64,000 nt of DNA from contig NZ_KI912402.1 of assembly GCF_000518245.1 (NCBI RefSeq), forward strand, positions 240,544-304,543. Direction: 5' to 3'. The notes beneath the pieces were generated by a model. That model saw only the letters and a program-made list of their open reading frames with translations, was not told the DNA's origin and searched no databases. Below are positions 19,451 to 28,874 of this stretch, piece by piece; position 1 is the stretch's first letter, and each line of letters begins with the position of its first letter. The translations under genes were made by a program, and so were the position numbers. This DNA is from Brachyspira alvinipulli ATCC 51933 (GTDB lineage: Bacteria > Spirochaetota > Brachyspiria > Brachyspirales > Brachyspiraceae).

Positions 19451-20413
19451 ATGAGTCATTGGAGTGAAGAAAAAGAAATAGGCAATAGGTGGAAAGCATT
19501 ATTTTCTGCTTTTGTTTATAGAGTATTAGGAAGAACATTTATAATTATATATCTTATTCCTATTAGTATTGTTTATTTCTTTTATTCAAAAAATAGAATG
19601 AAGGCTTCAAGAGAATATCTCAAAAGAATGTCTAAATACAATAAGAAGATAAAATCTAATATAATATGTTCATATAAACATCTGCTTTCATTTGTGGTTT
19701 CTATTGCAGAAAAAATAGCAGCTTGGGACGGTGATATACCTATAAAAGACTTGATAGTGAAAACTAAAGATGATTATGAAAAAGTTATCAATTTGCTTGA
19801 TAATAAAAATGGAATGATAATCTTATTTTCACATATTGGAAATATTGAACTTTTAAAGGCATTAGCTGTTATAAATGAAGGCAATCCTATTAAAAATTAT
19901 AAAATAAATATAATAATGGATTCCAGAGTAAATAAAAATGTTAATATATTTATGGGAGAAGGAAAAAATAATTCCTTTATAGATTTCATAGATGCTTCAA
20001 ATATGGGACCTCAAACTATTATCAGTATAGAAGATAAATTAAATAATGGTGAAATTGTTGCAATAGCAGGAGACAGGACTTCTAATAAAACTGATAAAGT
20101 CAATTATGTAAATTTTTTAGGAGAGGAGGCTCCTTTTCCTTGCGGTGCTTTTTTAATACCTATTTTACTTAAATATCCTGTTTACTATTTTTTTGCTTTA
20201 AGAGAAAAAGATAAAATACTTTCAAAGAAGTATAATTTTTACATACATTCATCTAAAATAAAATTAGACACTGAGGAACTTAAAAACAGAAAGAGAAAAA
20301 ATGAAATTATATTAGAATTAACGAGAGAATTTGCTTCTATTATTGAAAAAAAAGCTATAGAGTATCCTTATCAATGGTATAATTTTCATGATTTTTGGTA
20401 TAAGGGAAATTAG
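19451..20413 (+). CDS. LpxL/HtrB-like acyltransferase
   Basis: A 320-residue protein with an N-terminal membrane segment (about residues 28-52) and the lysophospholipid acyltransferase fold. The HX4E catalytic motif is SHIGNIELL, AGDRTSNKTDK is the GDR block, and FPCGAFLIPILLKYPVYYFF is the next conserved region. In aryl polyene clusters such an enzyme attaches the acyl product to a membrane anchor lipid at the inner leaflet. The thioesterase gene begins 3 bases after its stop. Confidence 0.88.
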   Translation: MSHWSEEKEIGNRWKALFSAFVYRVLGRTFIIIYLIPISIVYFFYSKNRMKASREYLKRMSKYNKKIKSNIICSYKHLLSFVVSIAEKIAAWDGDIPIKDLIVKTKDDYEKVINLLDNKNGMIILFSHIGNIELLKALAVINEGNPIKNYKINIIMDSRVNKNVNIFMGEGKNNSFIDFIDASNMGPQTIISIEDKLNNGEIVAIAGDRTSNKTDKVNYVNFLGEEAPFPCGAFLIPILLKYPVYYFFALREKDKILSKKYNFYIHSSKIKLDTEELKNRKRKNEIILELTREFASIIEKKAIEYPYQWYNFHDFWYKGN

Positions 20414-20416
20414 TTT

Positions 20417-20854
20417 ATGAATAAAAATACTTATAAAAAAAAAGTTTATTTAGAAAATGATTATTATATAAAACCTTCTTTTTATGATTTAGATCCTATG
20501 GGGGTTGTTTGGCATGGTAATTACATAAAATTTATGGAGCAGGCTAGGGAGGCTATGCTTTCTATTATAGATTATGATTATGATATTATGACAGCTAAGG
20601 GAGTTATGTGGCCTATAGTAAAACTTGAAATAAAATATATTAACTCCATTAAATTAAATCAAAAGGTAAGAATACATACAGCTATTACAGAATATTTAAA
20701 TGGAATGAAAGTAGAATATACTTTTTATGATGAAAATAACAAAATAATATCTAAATCTTCTACATTGCAAATGCCTATAGATTCAGAAACTAGAAAAGGT
20801 TTTTTAAATAGTCCTAAAGATTTTATAGAAAGAATAGAAAGAATTAATAATTAA
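20417..20854 (+). CDS. 4-hydroxybenzoyl-CoA-type acyl thioesterase (ApeK-like)
   Basis: A single hot-dog domain of 145 residues. FYDLDPMGVVWHGNYIKF is the 4HBT signature with the catalytic Asp in the D-PMGVVWH segment. It probably hydrolyses acyl-ACP or acyl-CoA thioesters, perhaps for editing or release of chains in the cluster. It is tightly packed between the acyltransferase and the LolA-like gene; an 82-base gap after it could contain an internal promoter (TATAAT/TATACT-like boxes near 20895-20912). Confidence 0.9.
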   Translation: MNKNTYKKKVYLENDYYIKPSFYDLDPMGVVWHGNYIKFMEQAREAMLSIIDYDYDIMTAKGVMWPIVKLEIKYINSIKLNQKVRIHTAITEYLNGMKVEYTFYDENNKIISKSSTLQMPIDSETRKGFLNSPKDFIERIERINN

Positions 20855-20936
20855 ATATAAATTTTTTTTACAAATTAGTTGTTTTTTGTATTTATATAAT
20901 ATACTATACAAATAATAATTAGGAAATAATATAAAG

Positions 20937-21509
20937 ATGAGAAAAATATATTTATTAATAATATTGATGGTATCTTCTTCATTGTTCGGTCAAATAAAAG
21001 AAGAATACAAAAATGCTAAATTATTAAAAGGTACATATACTCAGATAGTTACGCAAAGAGGAAAAAGTTTTGAATCTTCCGGAGAATTTTTAATTGCAAA
21101 CGGCTATGGTATATGCTGGTTTACTAAAGAGCCTAAAGAATCAATTACTGTTATGGGAGATAAAAATGTTACTCAAATACTTCCAAACGGTACAAAGAAA
21201 ATTATGGCAGATTCAAGCAATGCTATGTTTTCTCAAATAGCAAATATAATAAAATCTATATTTACTTATGATGAAAAAACTATAAAAGAATCTTTCAGCC
21301 AAAGTATTGAAAATAATATAATTGTTTATACTCCGAAAACTGATGAGCTAAAAAAAATTATGTCTAAAATAGAAGTATCTTTTGCTAAAGAAGGATATAT
21401 AGAAAAAATAAAGATATATTCTAAAAATTCAAGTACAACAGAATATATAATGAAAGTTTTATCCAAATCAGATACTTTGACTTCTGAGGAGATAAAATAT
21501 TTTGAGTAA
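20937..21509 (+). CDS. LolA-like outer-membrane lipid/lipoprotein carrier
   Basis: The signal peptide MRKIYLLIILMVSSSLFGQ leads a 190-residue periplasmic protein with the flat beta-sheet sequence pattern of LolA-related carriers (LKGTYTQIVTQRGKSFESSG, FLIANGYGICWFTKEP, ITVMGDKNVTQILPNG). In aryl polyene clusters a LolA-like protein and an MMPL exporter are paired for moving the lipid product to the outer membrane. The next gene starts within its last codons, indicating translational coupling. Confidence 0.85.
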   Translation: MRKIYLLIILMVSSSLFGQIKEEYKNAKLLKGTYTQIVTQRGKSFESSGEFLIANGYGICWFTKEPKESITVMGDKNVTQILPNGTKKIMADSSNAMFSQIANIIKSIFTYDEKTIKESFSQSIENNIIVYTPKTDELKKIMSKIEVSFAKEGYIEKIKIYSKNSSTTEYIMKVLSKSDTLTSEEIKYFE

Positions 21510-23781
21510 TAGAAAGCCTCTTATATTTTTGTGGCTGTTTTTTCATATATTTGCTGTTGTTGTATTTGTAATAAGACATGAGAATATTGCCAAAATAGAT
21601 ACTAATTTTTTATCTATAACTCCAAAATTTCTTGAAGATAAAGATTTTCAAAAACCTTTAGAGGATTTCTTTTTAAAAAATTCAAGCACTGTAAAAATAT
21701 TTGTAGAAAGTGAAGATTTTGATATTGCTAAAGATAATGCTTTGAAATTAGAAAAATATATAAATGAATTGGATACTAATATTCAAGTTAATTTGTATTC
21801 TAAAAATTATGATGATGTTTTAAACATGATTGTAAAATATAAATATCAGCTTCTTCCAAATGAAATAAGAAATTATTTACTTAATGATGAAGCTTATATT
21901 GTATCAGAAAATTCGCTTGCCAATTTTTATTCTCCGTTTTTCATACCTATAGTTGATAATGTAGAAGATGATCCTTTCTTTGTAGTGAATTCCAAAATAA
22001 ATGAAATTTTAGTATCAGAAAATAATATGGAATCAAGAGACGGCATACAGTTTATTAATTATGATAATAAATATAATGTTTTGCTTAATATAGATATGCC
22101 TAAAAAGATAGACAGCGATAATTTTTTTAATAATCTTACATCTTTTTTAAACACTTTGGAAACTAATGAAAATATAAAAACATATATATCAGGTGTTCCT
22201 ATTCATACATATTATAGTCAAAAGAGTGCCCAAAGAGAAATTACTATTATATCTATTGTGTCTTTAATAGTTATTTGTCTTATGTTTATATTTGTATTTA
22301 AATCTGTAAAGCCGTATATTATTTCTATGTGTACAATATTTTTGGCAGGAGCTTCAGCATTTTTATTGTCATCAGTATTTTTCAGCTCTATTCATATATT
22401 TACATTTGTATTCGGAACTAGTTTGATAGGTATATCAATAGATCATTCAATACATTTTATAACTGAATGGTACAATGAAAAAGATAAAAAAGAAGTATTA
22501 AAAAAAATATTTCCAAGCATGCTTTTAGGGTTTATAACTACAATAATAAGTTATTTATCATTATCTTTAACTTCTCTTACATTATTAAAACAAATAGCAT
22601 TATTTTCAATATTCGGACTTATAAGTTCATTTTTAACAGTAAACATAATGTATCCTATTATATTTAAAAATGATAAAAGGGTAATAAAAGATTCTGTACT
22701 TAGTTTGAGTAAAAATATATTAAGCAGATATGTTAAATTAATTAATATTAAAATAATAGCAATATTTTTTATAATAGTTATTTTAGTTTCTATATTAACT
22801 ATACCTAGAATTAAGGTTAATTTTTCTGCTAATCAGCTTTATAGTACACCTGATTTTTTACTTGAAAGTGAAACAGAAGTTTATAAAAGATTAAATACAT
22901 CTCTTGCAAAAAATATTATTATATCAAGAGGTGATACTTTATCTAAAGCATTAAAGGCAGAAGAGAGTATAGAAAACTCTTTTACAAATAATTATATGGC
23001 AATATCTAGGGTACTGTATTCAGAGGAAAGGCAAAGAGATAATATAAAACTTGTAGAAGAAAAATTAATGCCTCTTTTAAGGACTCAAATAAATTCACTA
23101 GATTTAAATGAAAGTTCTTACAATAAGATAATGACAGAGTTTAGTAATGTAAAAAATGAAATTTTGGATATAAATACAATAATAGATGAGCCTAGCTTTA
23201 GCGATCTTAAAAAAATTATTGTTACAAATAATAATAAATATTTTCTTATAGCAACAAGTGATTATAATACAAATAATATAGTAAAGTCTGCGAATAAAGA
23301 TGTTAAGATATTTAATATTAATGAAGAAATAAATGATGCTTTGGATAGTACGGCAAAAACTGCTTTAAAAATGGCAATAATTGCTTATATTTTAATATTT
23401 ATAGCCATGATGATTTATTTTAATAAAAAACAGGCTTTAGCTATAATTTTGGTTCAAATGATGTCAATACTTATAAATTTGTCTTTGCATTCTATATTTT
23501 CAATAAATATAAATATATTTTCAATATTTGCTTTGATACTTTCAATAGGAATATCTATAGATTATGCCATATTTTTCTCTAACAGTGCTGCTGATAAAGA
23601 GATAACATTTTTGGCTGTATTTTTGTCTATGATGACAACTGTTTTATCATTTGGTACATTAGCATTCAGCGGATTTATACCAGTAAAATCCTTTGGTTTA
23701 TTTTTATTTATAGGAGTTTTATCATCATTTATAATTTCTCCTATATTGTTTAAATTTAATAAATTGGTTAGGAATGTTTAA
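21502..23781 (+). CDS. MMPL/RND-family lipid exporter
   Basis: A 759-residue membrane protein with two repeats, each one transmembrane helix, a large extracytoplasmic domain, then five helices. SLIGISIDHSIHFITEW and LSIGISIDYAIFFSNS are the paired GxSxDY-type segments of the MMPL family, with acidic residues that couple transport to the proton gradient. It most likely hands the cluster lipid to the LolA-like protein. The start is TTG overlapping the lolA-like gene by 8 bases, with GAGGAG upstream. Confidence 0.92.
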   Translation: MSNRKPLIFLWLFFHIFAVVVFVIRHENIAKIDTNFLSITPKFLEDKDFQKPLEDFFLKNSSTVKIFVESEDFDIAKDNALKLEKYINELDTNIQVNLYSKNYDDVLNMIVKYKYQLLPNEIRNYLLNDEAYIVSENSLANFYSPFFIPIVDNVEDDPFFVVNSKINEILVSENNMESRDGIQFINYDNKYNVLLNIDMPKKIDSDNFFNNLTSFLNTLETNENIKTYISGVPIHTYYSQKSAQREITIISIVSLIVICLMFIFVFKSVKPYIISMCTIFLAGASAFLLSSVFFSSIHIFTFVFGTSLIGISIDHSIHFITEWYNEKDKKEVLKKIFPSMLLGFITTIISYLSLSLTSLTLLKQIALFSIFGLISSFLTVNIMYPIIFKNDKRVIKDSVLSLSKNILSRYVKLINIKIIAIFFIIVILVSILTIPRIKVNFSANQLYSTPDFLLESETEVYKRLNTSLAKNIIISRGDTLSKALKAEESIENSFTNNYMAISRVLYSEERQRDNIKLVEEKLMPLLRTQINSLDLNESSYNKIMTEFSNVKNEILDINTIIDEPSFSDLKKIIVTNNNKYFLIATSDYNTNNIVKSANKDVKIFNINEEINDALDSTAKTALKMAIIAYILIFIAMMIYFNKKQALAIILVQMMSILINLSLHSIFSININIFSIFALILSIGISIDYAIFFSNSAADKEITFLAVFLSMMTTVLSFGTLAFSGFIPVKSFGLFLFIGVLSSFIISPILFKFNKLVRNV

Positions 23782-23812
23782 TATATAGTGTATTCCTCCT
23801 ATCAAGAACTAT

Positions 23813-23841
23813 TTGACATTTTTATTATAGAATTATATACT
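23813..23841 (+). promoter_or_regulatory. Promoter of the second lipid-cluster unit
   Basis: TTGACA (23813-23818) and TATACT (23836-23841) are separated by the optimal 17 bases, just upstream of the ketosynthase ATG at 23860. It implies that ketosynthase, dehydratase and ketoreductase can be expressed separately from the first unit. Confidence 0.8.
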
Positions 23842-23859
23842 GAATTCTGAGGTGCATTT

Positions 23860-25032
23860 ATGAGTAATTTTTTATTGGATTTTGGAATTATTAATTGTTT
23901 AGCTAGGAACAAAGATGAACTCTACAGCAGATATTTTTTAAACGGAGAATATGGTTTAAAAGAGAATAATGATTATACTAAAAAATTTTTTCTTGGTAAA
24001 ATAGATAATGATTTCTTTAATTTTGAACTTGATAACCCTTATAATAATAAAATAAATAAAATGGCTTTGCATGCTTGCAATCAATTGAAGCCTATTATAG
24101 ATGAAGCTAAAAAAAGATATGGAAAAAATAGAATATCTGTTATAGTGGGAACATGTGAAAATGGAAGCGATGAAACAAAAGATTATATATTAAAAGGCAC
24201 TGTTTCAAATGAAAAAAGAATACTTGTTATGCAAAGTTTGAATATATGCTGTGATTTTTTACAAAAGTATTTTGATGTAAGCGGCATATCATTTACAATA
24301 TCAACGGCTTGTACATCAAGTGCTAATGCTATTATTACTGCTGATGAACTTATAAGAAGCAATGTAATAGATGCAGCAATAGTTGGCGGAGCCGATGTTG
24401 TAACTGATACTGTTGTTTATGGATTCGATTCTCTTGAAGTAGTTGATTATAATAAGACAAATTCTTTTTCAAAAAATAGAAGCGGAATTAATTTAGGTGA
24501 GGGAGCTGCTTTTACAGTACTTGCAAGAGAAAATTTTATTGATTCTAAAGATGCTCTATATCTTAAAGGTTATAACAGTAATTCAGATTCTCATCATATG
24601 ACTAGTCCTGATATAGAAGGAAATACAACAAGCAAATGTATTAATGATGCTTTAAAAAAGGCTGATATGAATATAAATGCTATAGATTATATTAACCTTC
24701 ATGGTACTGGAACTTTGATAAATGATAAAATGGAAAGTACCACTCTTAATAAAGTTAATGCTTCTAATATATACTGCAGTTCGAGTAAAACATCATTCGG
24801 ACATACTATAGGTGCTGCCGGTGCAATGGAGCTTGGAGTATGTTTTATTACACTTTCAAGCATGAATAAAGAAAAAATACTTCCTCCTCATATATATGAC
24901 GGGGAGTATGACGATGGTTTAGATAAAATAAATTTGGTTAATGGAAAAGTACAAGCTGACAGACTTGAAAACTGTATGAGTGTGTCATTTGGTTTCGGCG
25001 GAAGCAATACTTGTTTAATAGTTGGTAAATAA
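23860..25032 (+). CDS. Beta-ketoacyl-ACP synthase (ApeO-like)
   Basis: A full-length ketosynthase of 390 residues. The catalytic triad is visible: Cys in ISTACTSSANAII, His in NLHGTGTLINDKMES and His in SFGHTIGAAGAMELG; the C-terminal SFGFGGSNTCLIVG is typical. It elongates ACP-bound chains with malonyl units. It is the only complete ketosynthase in the cluster, whereas characterised aryl polyene clusters carry a KS plus a chain-length-factor-like KS and often a third. The dehydratase gene follows after 6 bases. Confidence 0.93.
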   Translation: MSNFLLDFGIINCLARNKDELYSRYFLNGEYGLKENNDYTKKFFLGKIDNDFFNFELDNPYNNKINKMALHACNQLKPIIDEAKKRYGKNRISVIVGTCENGSDETKDYILKGTVSNEKRILVMQSLNICCDFLQKYFDVSGISFTISTACTSSANAIITADELIRSNVIDAAIVGGADVVTDTVVYGFDSLEVVDYNKTNSFSKNRSGINLGEGAAFTVLARENFIDSKDALYLKGYNSNSDSHHMTSPDIEGNTTSKCINDALKKADMNINAIDYINLHGTGTLINDKMESTTLNKVNASNIYCSSSKTSFGHTIGAAGAMELGVCFITLSSMNKEKILPPHIYDGEYDDGLDKINLVNGKVQADRLENCMSVSFGFGGSNTCLIVGK

Positions 25033-25038
25033 TTTTGT

Positions 25039-25532
25039 ATGAAAAATAAATATAACTTAAATATACCTCATAAAGGCAAAATGCTTTTAATAGACGGCAT
25101 TATTGATATTAATTTTGATGATAATGAAATACTTACTTTCTCTGATATAAAAAAAGATAATATTTTTTATGATAATTCAGAGATTGAAGGTATAGATTCA
25201 TATATATTTACTGAGTATGCTGCACAAACTTCGGCTGCTTATAATGGTGCTTTATCTAATAATACGAATGATAAAAGAGTAGGGTTTATTTTAAATATAA
25301 AAAAGCTGATTGTTATATTGATAAAGTAAAATCTAATAATAGAGTTTATATATTCGTAAAAGAAACTTTGAAAGATAATAATATAGCTTATTATGACGGA
25401 GAAGTAATTATTTATAATGATGACATTAATAATTTAGAAGAATATAAAACTGTAAGTAATAAAGCAGAAAAAGTTATGAACTGTTCTATTATGGTTATGG
25501 AAAGTTCAGCAGATAATTTAATGAATGGATAA
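25039..25532 (+). pseudogene. ApeP-like hot-dog dehydratase, two frames joined by a -1 shift
   Basis: The ATG frame gives MKNKYNLNIPHKGKMLLIDG, EYAAQTSAAYNGAL and RVGFILNIKK, then runs off frame and stops at 25329. From 25305 the -1 frame continues in protein-like sequence (ADCYIDKVKSNNRVYIFVKE, YYDGEVIIYND) to a stop at 25532, overlapping the next gene's start; together they make a normal hot-dog dehydratase of about 164 residues. The junction is A AAA AAG, in phase for -1 slippage. So this may be a real mutation, a sequencing error, transcript slippage on six As, or programmed frameshifting. Function: the dehydratase partner for the protein at 19112. Confidence 0.85.
25299..25305 (+). other. 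A AAA AAG slippery heptamer at the frame junction
   Basis: In the zero frame the codons are ATA AAA AAG. The heptamer A AAA AAG is the well-known -1 slip site of Escherichia coli dnaX. A one-base backward slip gives GCT GAT TGT onward, precisely the frame in which the rest of the dehydratase is encoded. A downstream stem or an upstream Shine-Dalgarno-like stimulator was not obvious by eye. Confidence 0.7.
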
Positions 25533-26271
25533 ATTGATGGGAAATAAAAACAAATCTATTTTAATAACAGGTGCTTCCGGAAGTATAGGACTTGCAATAT
25601 CAAAAAAGATTATAGCCAATGGTTATGATGCTATAATGTGCTATAATAAAAATGATTCTTTTATAGATGATATTAAAAATTACGCTAAAGATTATGATGT
25701 TAACATAAGATTTATGAAAATAGATGTTTCAAACAGAGAAGAGTCTAAAAATATTTTATTAAATGATATTGAAGAAAATTCTGCCTATTACGGTATAGTT
25801 CTTTCGTCCGGTATAACAATGGATAATGCTTTTCCAGCTATGACAGGAGAAGAATGGGATAGAGTTATTGATATAAATCTTAAAAGTTTTTACAATATAG
25901 TAAATCCTGCAATAATGCCTATGATAAGAAATAAAAATGGCGGACGCATTATAGCTATAAGTTCTATATCTGGAATTATAGGAAATAGGGGACAGGTTAA
26001 TTATTCTGCATCAAAAGCAGGGCTTATTGGAGCTGTAAAATCTTTGGCTATAGAATTAGGTAAAAGAAACATTACAGTAAACTGCATAGCACCGGGTGTT
26101 ATAGAAAGTGAAATGATAAATGATGATATAATAGAACATGCTAAAAACATGATAGCTTTAAAAAGAATCGGTAAACCAGAAGATATTGCTAATGCTGTAA
26201 ACTTTTTATTATCAGAAGAGGCAAATTATATTACTAAACAGGTTATTAGTGTAGACGGCGGAATGTTTTAA
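25525..26271 (+). CDS. 3-oxoacyl-ACP reductase (FabG/ApeQ-like)
   Basis: A short-chain dehydrogenase of about 248 residues. TGASGSIGLAI is the NADPH-binding loop; the catalytic Ser, Tyr and Lys are in AISSISGIIG and VNYSASKAGLIGAVK; NCIAPGVIESEM follows. It reduces the beta-keto group after each ketosynthase step. The ATG at 25525 overlaps the dehydratase stop in the shifted frame; an ATG at 25537 is an equally good start. This overlap itself suggests that ribosomes are expected to arrive in the shifted frame. Confidence 0.93.
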   Translation: MDKLMGNKNKSILITGASGSIGLAISKKIIANGYDAIMCYNKNDSFIDDIKNYAKDYDVNIRFMKIDVSNREESKNILLNDIEENSAYYGIVLSSGITMDNAFPAMTGEEWDRVIDINLKSFYNIVNPAIMPMIRNKNGGRIIAISSISGIIGNRGQVNYSASKAGLIGAVKSLAIELGKRNITVNCIAPGVIESEMINDDIIEHAKNMIALKRIGKPEDIANAVNFLLSEEANYITKQVISVDGGMF

Positions 26272-26272
26272 T

Positions 26273-26306
26273 AGCGGGAAGCTATGACATCTGCCTCCCG
26301 CTGATT
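26273..26306. terminator. Terminator closing the lipid cluster
   Basis: Arms AGCGGGAAGC (26273-26282) and GCCTCCCGCT (26292-26301) form a GC-rich stem with one mismatch, followed by GATTTTTA. It lies between convergent genes and may serve both directions. Confidence 0.85.
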
Positions 26307-26316
26307 TTTATATGTG

Positions 26317-27537
26317 CTATGCTAATTGCTTGTTTTCTCGTTTTTCTTCAGAACGTGATACAATTACAGTACCTACTAAATCTCCTAAACAATTCATCAT
26401 AGTATAACCCATATCTATAAGAGCAAATATTCCAGATATTATACCTACAACTTCCAACGGCAAACTAAATGCATCCATAACTATAGCGATAGTTACTATT
26501 CCGCCTCCAGGTACTCCTCCTGCTCCTGTTGTTAATATTAAAGATATTATTATAACTTTTATTAATATTTCTATGGATATTGGTGCATTAATTGCTTGTG
26601 CGGCAAAAAGAAAAGTTATAGCCAACATCATACCATTACCGTCTTTATTTACTTGAGAACCCAATGGTATTGTAAAACTTGATATTGATCTTTTGCATTT
26701 TAATTCATCAGCACATGAAATGCTTATTGGAATACAAGCTAAACTAGAGCTGGTTCCTAAAGCAGTTATTATTAAAACGGATGCTTTTTTTAGGAACTCT
26801 ATAGGGTTCATTCCTGAGAATAATATTAATAATATTAAATATACAGCCAAATGTAATATTATAGATATGTATGAAGCTCCTAAATATTTAGCTAAAAATC
26901 CTATTAGATCGCTTCCGTATGTTCCTACAGTGCATGCCATTAAAGCACAAATACCTATAGGAGCATAAAGCATTATTCCTCCTATTATTTTATTGAAAAG
27001 TTTTGCTAATGAATTAAATAAGTTTGTAAGTACTAATCTATCATCTTTTTCTAAAAATAATATAGCAACTCCAACTATTGCACTAAATACAACTATTTGA
27101 TCGAATCTTCCATTAGTTAAAGCTTCAAAAATATTAGGAGGCAATAAACCTATTATAGTTTCTCCAAAAGAAGGGATAGTTTGAATTGCAGTTTCATAGC
27201 TTCCTTTTAATTCAAATCCAACTCCTGGTTTAAAAATATATCCTGATAATAGTCCTATAATAATTGCTATACATGTTGTGAAAAAATAGTATAACATTAT
27301 TTTGATTCCGACTCTTCCAAAAATTTTGGGATCATCTAATGATGATATTCCAGATATTAGATTTACTATAACTAAAGGCAATGCTGCCATTTTCAAAATA
27401 TTTAGAAATATAGTACCTAATGGTTTTATTACCAAAATTTTTTCTCCAAATATTGAACCTAATATTATTCCAATTATCATAGCTATGAGTAATTTGGTTA
27501 AAAGTGATAGTTTTTTATAGTAAGAGAATATTTTCAT
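26317..27537 (-). CDS. Dicarboxylate/amino acid:cation symporter (DAACS family)
   Basis: A 406-residue transporter of the GltP/GltT fold. The serine-rich first hairpin is TALGTSSSLACIPIS, the TM7 region is VNKDGNGMM where many members have NMDGT, and TM8 has DMGYTMMNCLGDLVGTVIV in place of the usual DRxRTxxNVxGD. These changes suggest a substrate other than glutamate or aspartate, possibly a neutral amino acid. It takes up substrate with sodium or protons. It follows the class V aminotransferase gene by 17 bases; uptake plus PLP chemistry in one unit fits amino-acid use. Confidence 0.9.
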   Translation of the reverse strand: MKIFSYYKKLSLLTKLLIAMIIGIILGSIFGEKILVIKPLGTIFLNILKMAALPLVIVNLISGISSLDDPKIFGRVGIKIMLYYFFTTCIAIIIGLLSGYIFKPGVGFELKGSYETAIQTIPSFGETIIGLLPPNIFEALTNGRFDQIVVFSAIVGVAILFLEKDDRLVLTNLFNSLAKLFNKIIGGIMLYAPIGICALMACTVGTYGSDLIGFLAKYLGASYISIILHLAVYLILLILFSGMNPIEFLKKASVLIITALGTSSSLACIPISISCADELKCKRSISSFTIPLGSQVNKDGNGMMLAITFLFAAQAINAPISIEILIKVIIISLILTTGAGGVPGGGIVTIAIVMDAFSLPLEVVGIISGIFALIDMGYTMMNCLGDLVGTVIVSRSEEKRENKQLA

Positions 27538-27554
27538 TTTTTTCTCCTGTTTTT

Positions 27555-28718
27555 TTATATTTTAGAAATTTCATCAATTGCTTTAGCAGCTATATCCATT
27601 TGTTCTTCTGTATTATAGAAATTAATACTCAATCTTATATAGCCCGCACGCATTGTACAGTAGATTTTATACTTAGATAATATTTCCTGCACTTTTTCCT
27701 CTTGATTATTAGGGTAATAAATACATACTATTCCGCCCCAATTTTTTTCATTTTTAGCCTGTACAACAGTTAAAGGAATATTCTTTAATGATTCTCTTAA
27801 TCTTCTTTCTAATTTTCTTATATGATATTCTATTTCATCTATACCTAATTCTAATATAAGATCTATACCTTTTGATATTGCTAATATACAATTATAATTT
27901 AAATTTCCAGCTTCAAATCTTCTGGCATGAGGATACCATTCTATATATTCAAAATTATCAGTTATAGATGGAGGAGATATATGATTTATTGTACTTTGAT
28001 ATCCAGCACAATATGGTATTATTTTTTCGACTATATTATCACTACAGTATACAAACCCAGCTCCTAATGTTCCTAATAATCCTTTATTAGTTCCGCATGT
28101 TAAATAGTCTATATTCATTTTTTGTACATCTATATTCATTCTTCCTACTGATTGTATCCCATCTACGGCAAAAATTACTCCTTTCTTTTTGCATTCTTCT
28201 CCTAAAAAATATAAATCAGATAGAAAACCTGTTGAGAACTGTATAGATGATACTATTAGTATTTTTGTATTATTGTCTATAGCATTTGCCATTTCTTTAT
28301 AGTCTACTTCTCCGTTTTTATTTTTAATAACCTTTAATACAATACCTTTCTGTTCATGCATATTAATCCAAGGAAATAAAGCTGATTGATGTTCTTGATC
28401 GGCTATAATAACATTATCCCCTTTCTTTAGAGGGTATCTGCTGGCTAATATAGACATTCCCTCACATGTATTTTTCACAAAAGCTATTTCATGTGAATAT
28501 TTTGAATTAATTAGTTTTGAAATTTTTTCTCTTGTCTCGTTGACTATATTCCAAGACTTTGATACAAGGTTTATGCCGAAATTTTGTACATACTCTTCCA
28601 TATAACTTTTGTATGACTCTTGTACTCTTTTTGGCGGCATAACAACAGAAGCAACATTAAGAAATATTACTCCATTCAAAAAACTAAATTCTTCCTCAAT
28701 AAGTTTTTTGTTTAACAT
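27555..28718 (-). CDS. Class V aminotransferase (cysteine desulfurase/epimerase-like PLP enzyme)
   Basis: A 387-residue fold-type I PLP enzyme. FVKNTCEGMSILA is the phosphate region, AVDGIQSVG has the Asp for the pyridine nitrogen, CGTNKGLLGTLG has the lysine that should form the Schiff base, and RRFEAGNLNYN is the class V RFExG motif. It could be a cysteine desulfurase/lyase or an epimerase; the sequence alone does not decide. No active-site Cys loop of NifS type was spotted. Genes for a transporter, a YheO-type regulator and RidA surround it, consistent with amino-acid breakdown that releases reactive enamines. Confidence 0.88.
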   Translation of the reverse strand: MLNKKLIEEEFSFLNGVIFLNVASVVMPPKRVQESYKSYMEEYVQNFGINLVSKSWNIVNETREKISKLINSKYSHEIAFVKNTCEGMSILASRYPLKKGDNVIIADQEHQSALFPWINMHEQKGIVLKVIKNKNGEVDYKEMANAIDNNTKILIVSSIQFSTGFLSDLYFLGEECKKKGVIFAVDGIQSVGRMNIDVQKMNIDYLTCGTNKGLLGTLGAGFVYCSDNIVEKIIPYCAGYQSTINHISPPSITDNFEYIEWYPHARRFEAGNLNYNCILAISKGIDLILELGIDEIEYHIRKLERRLRESLKNIPLTVVQAKNEKNWGGIVCIYYPNNQEEKVQEILSKYKIYCTMRAGYIRLSINFYNTEEQMDIAAKAIDEISKI

Positions 28719-28874
28719 ATTAATCCTCCTATTACTGTTAGATGATATTATATTTGACTAATAAATATCAGTTTTGTATTTTTTATCAAAAGTATATATT
28801 TTAATATTGTATAGATTGTTGTATTAACTAATTTTTTTATACTATATTATTGACAATTTATTAATATTTGGTAG

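Noticed and set aside
16744-26271. Cluster as the housekeeping fatty acid synthase (fab) operon
   Set aside because: The presence of an AMP ligase, LpxL-type acyltransferase, LolA-like carrier and MMPL exporter, and an APE-type ACP motif, does not fit a primary FAS II operon.
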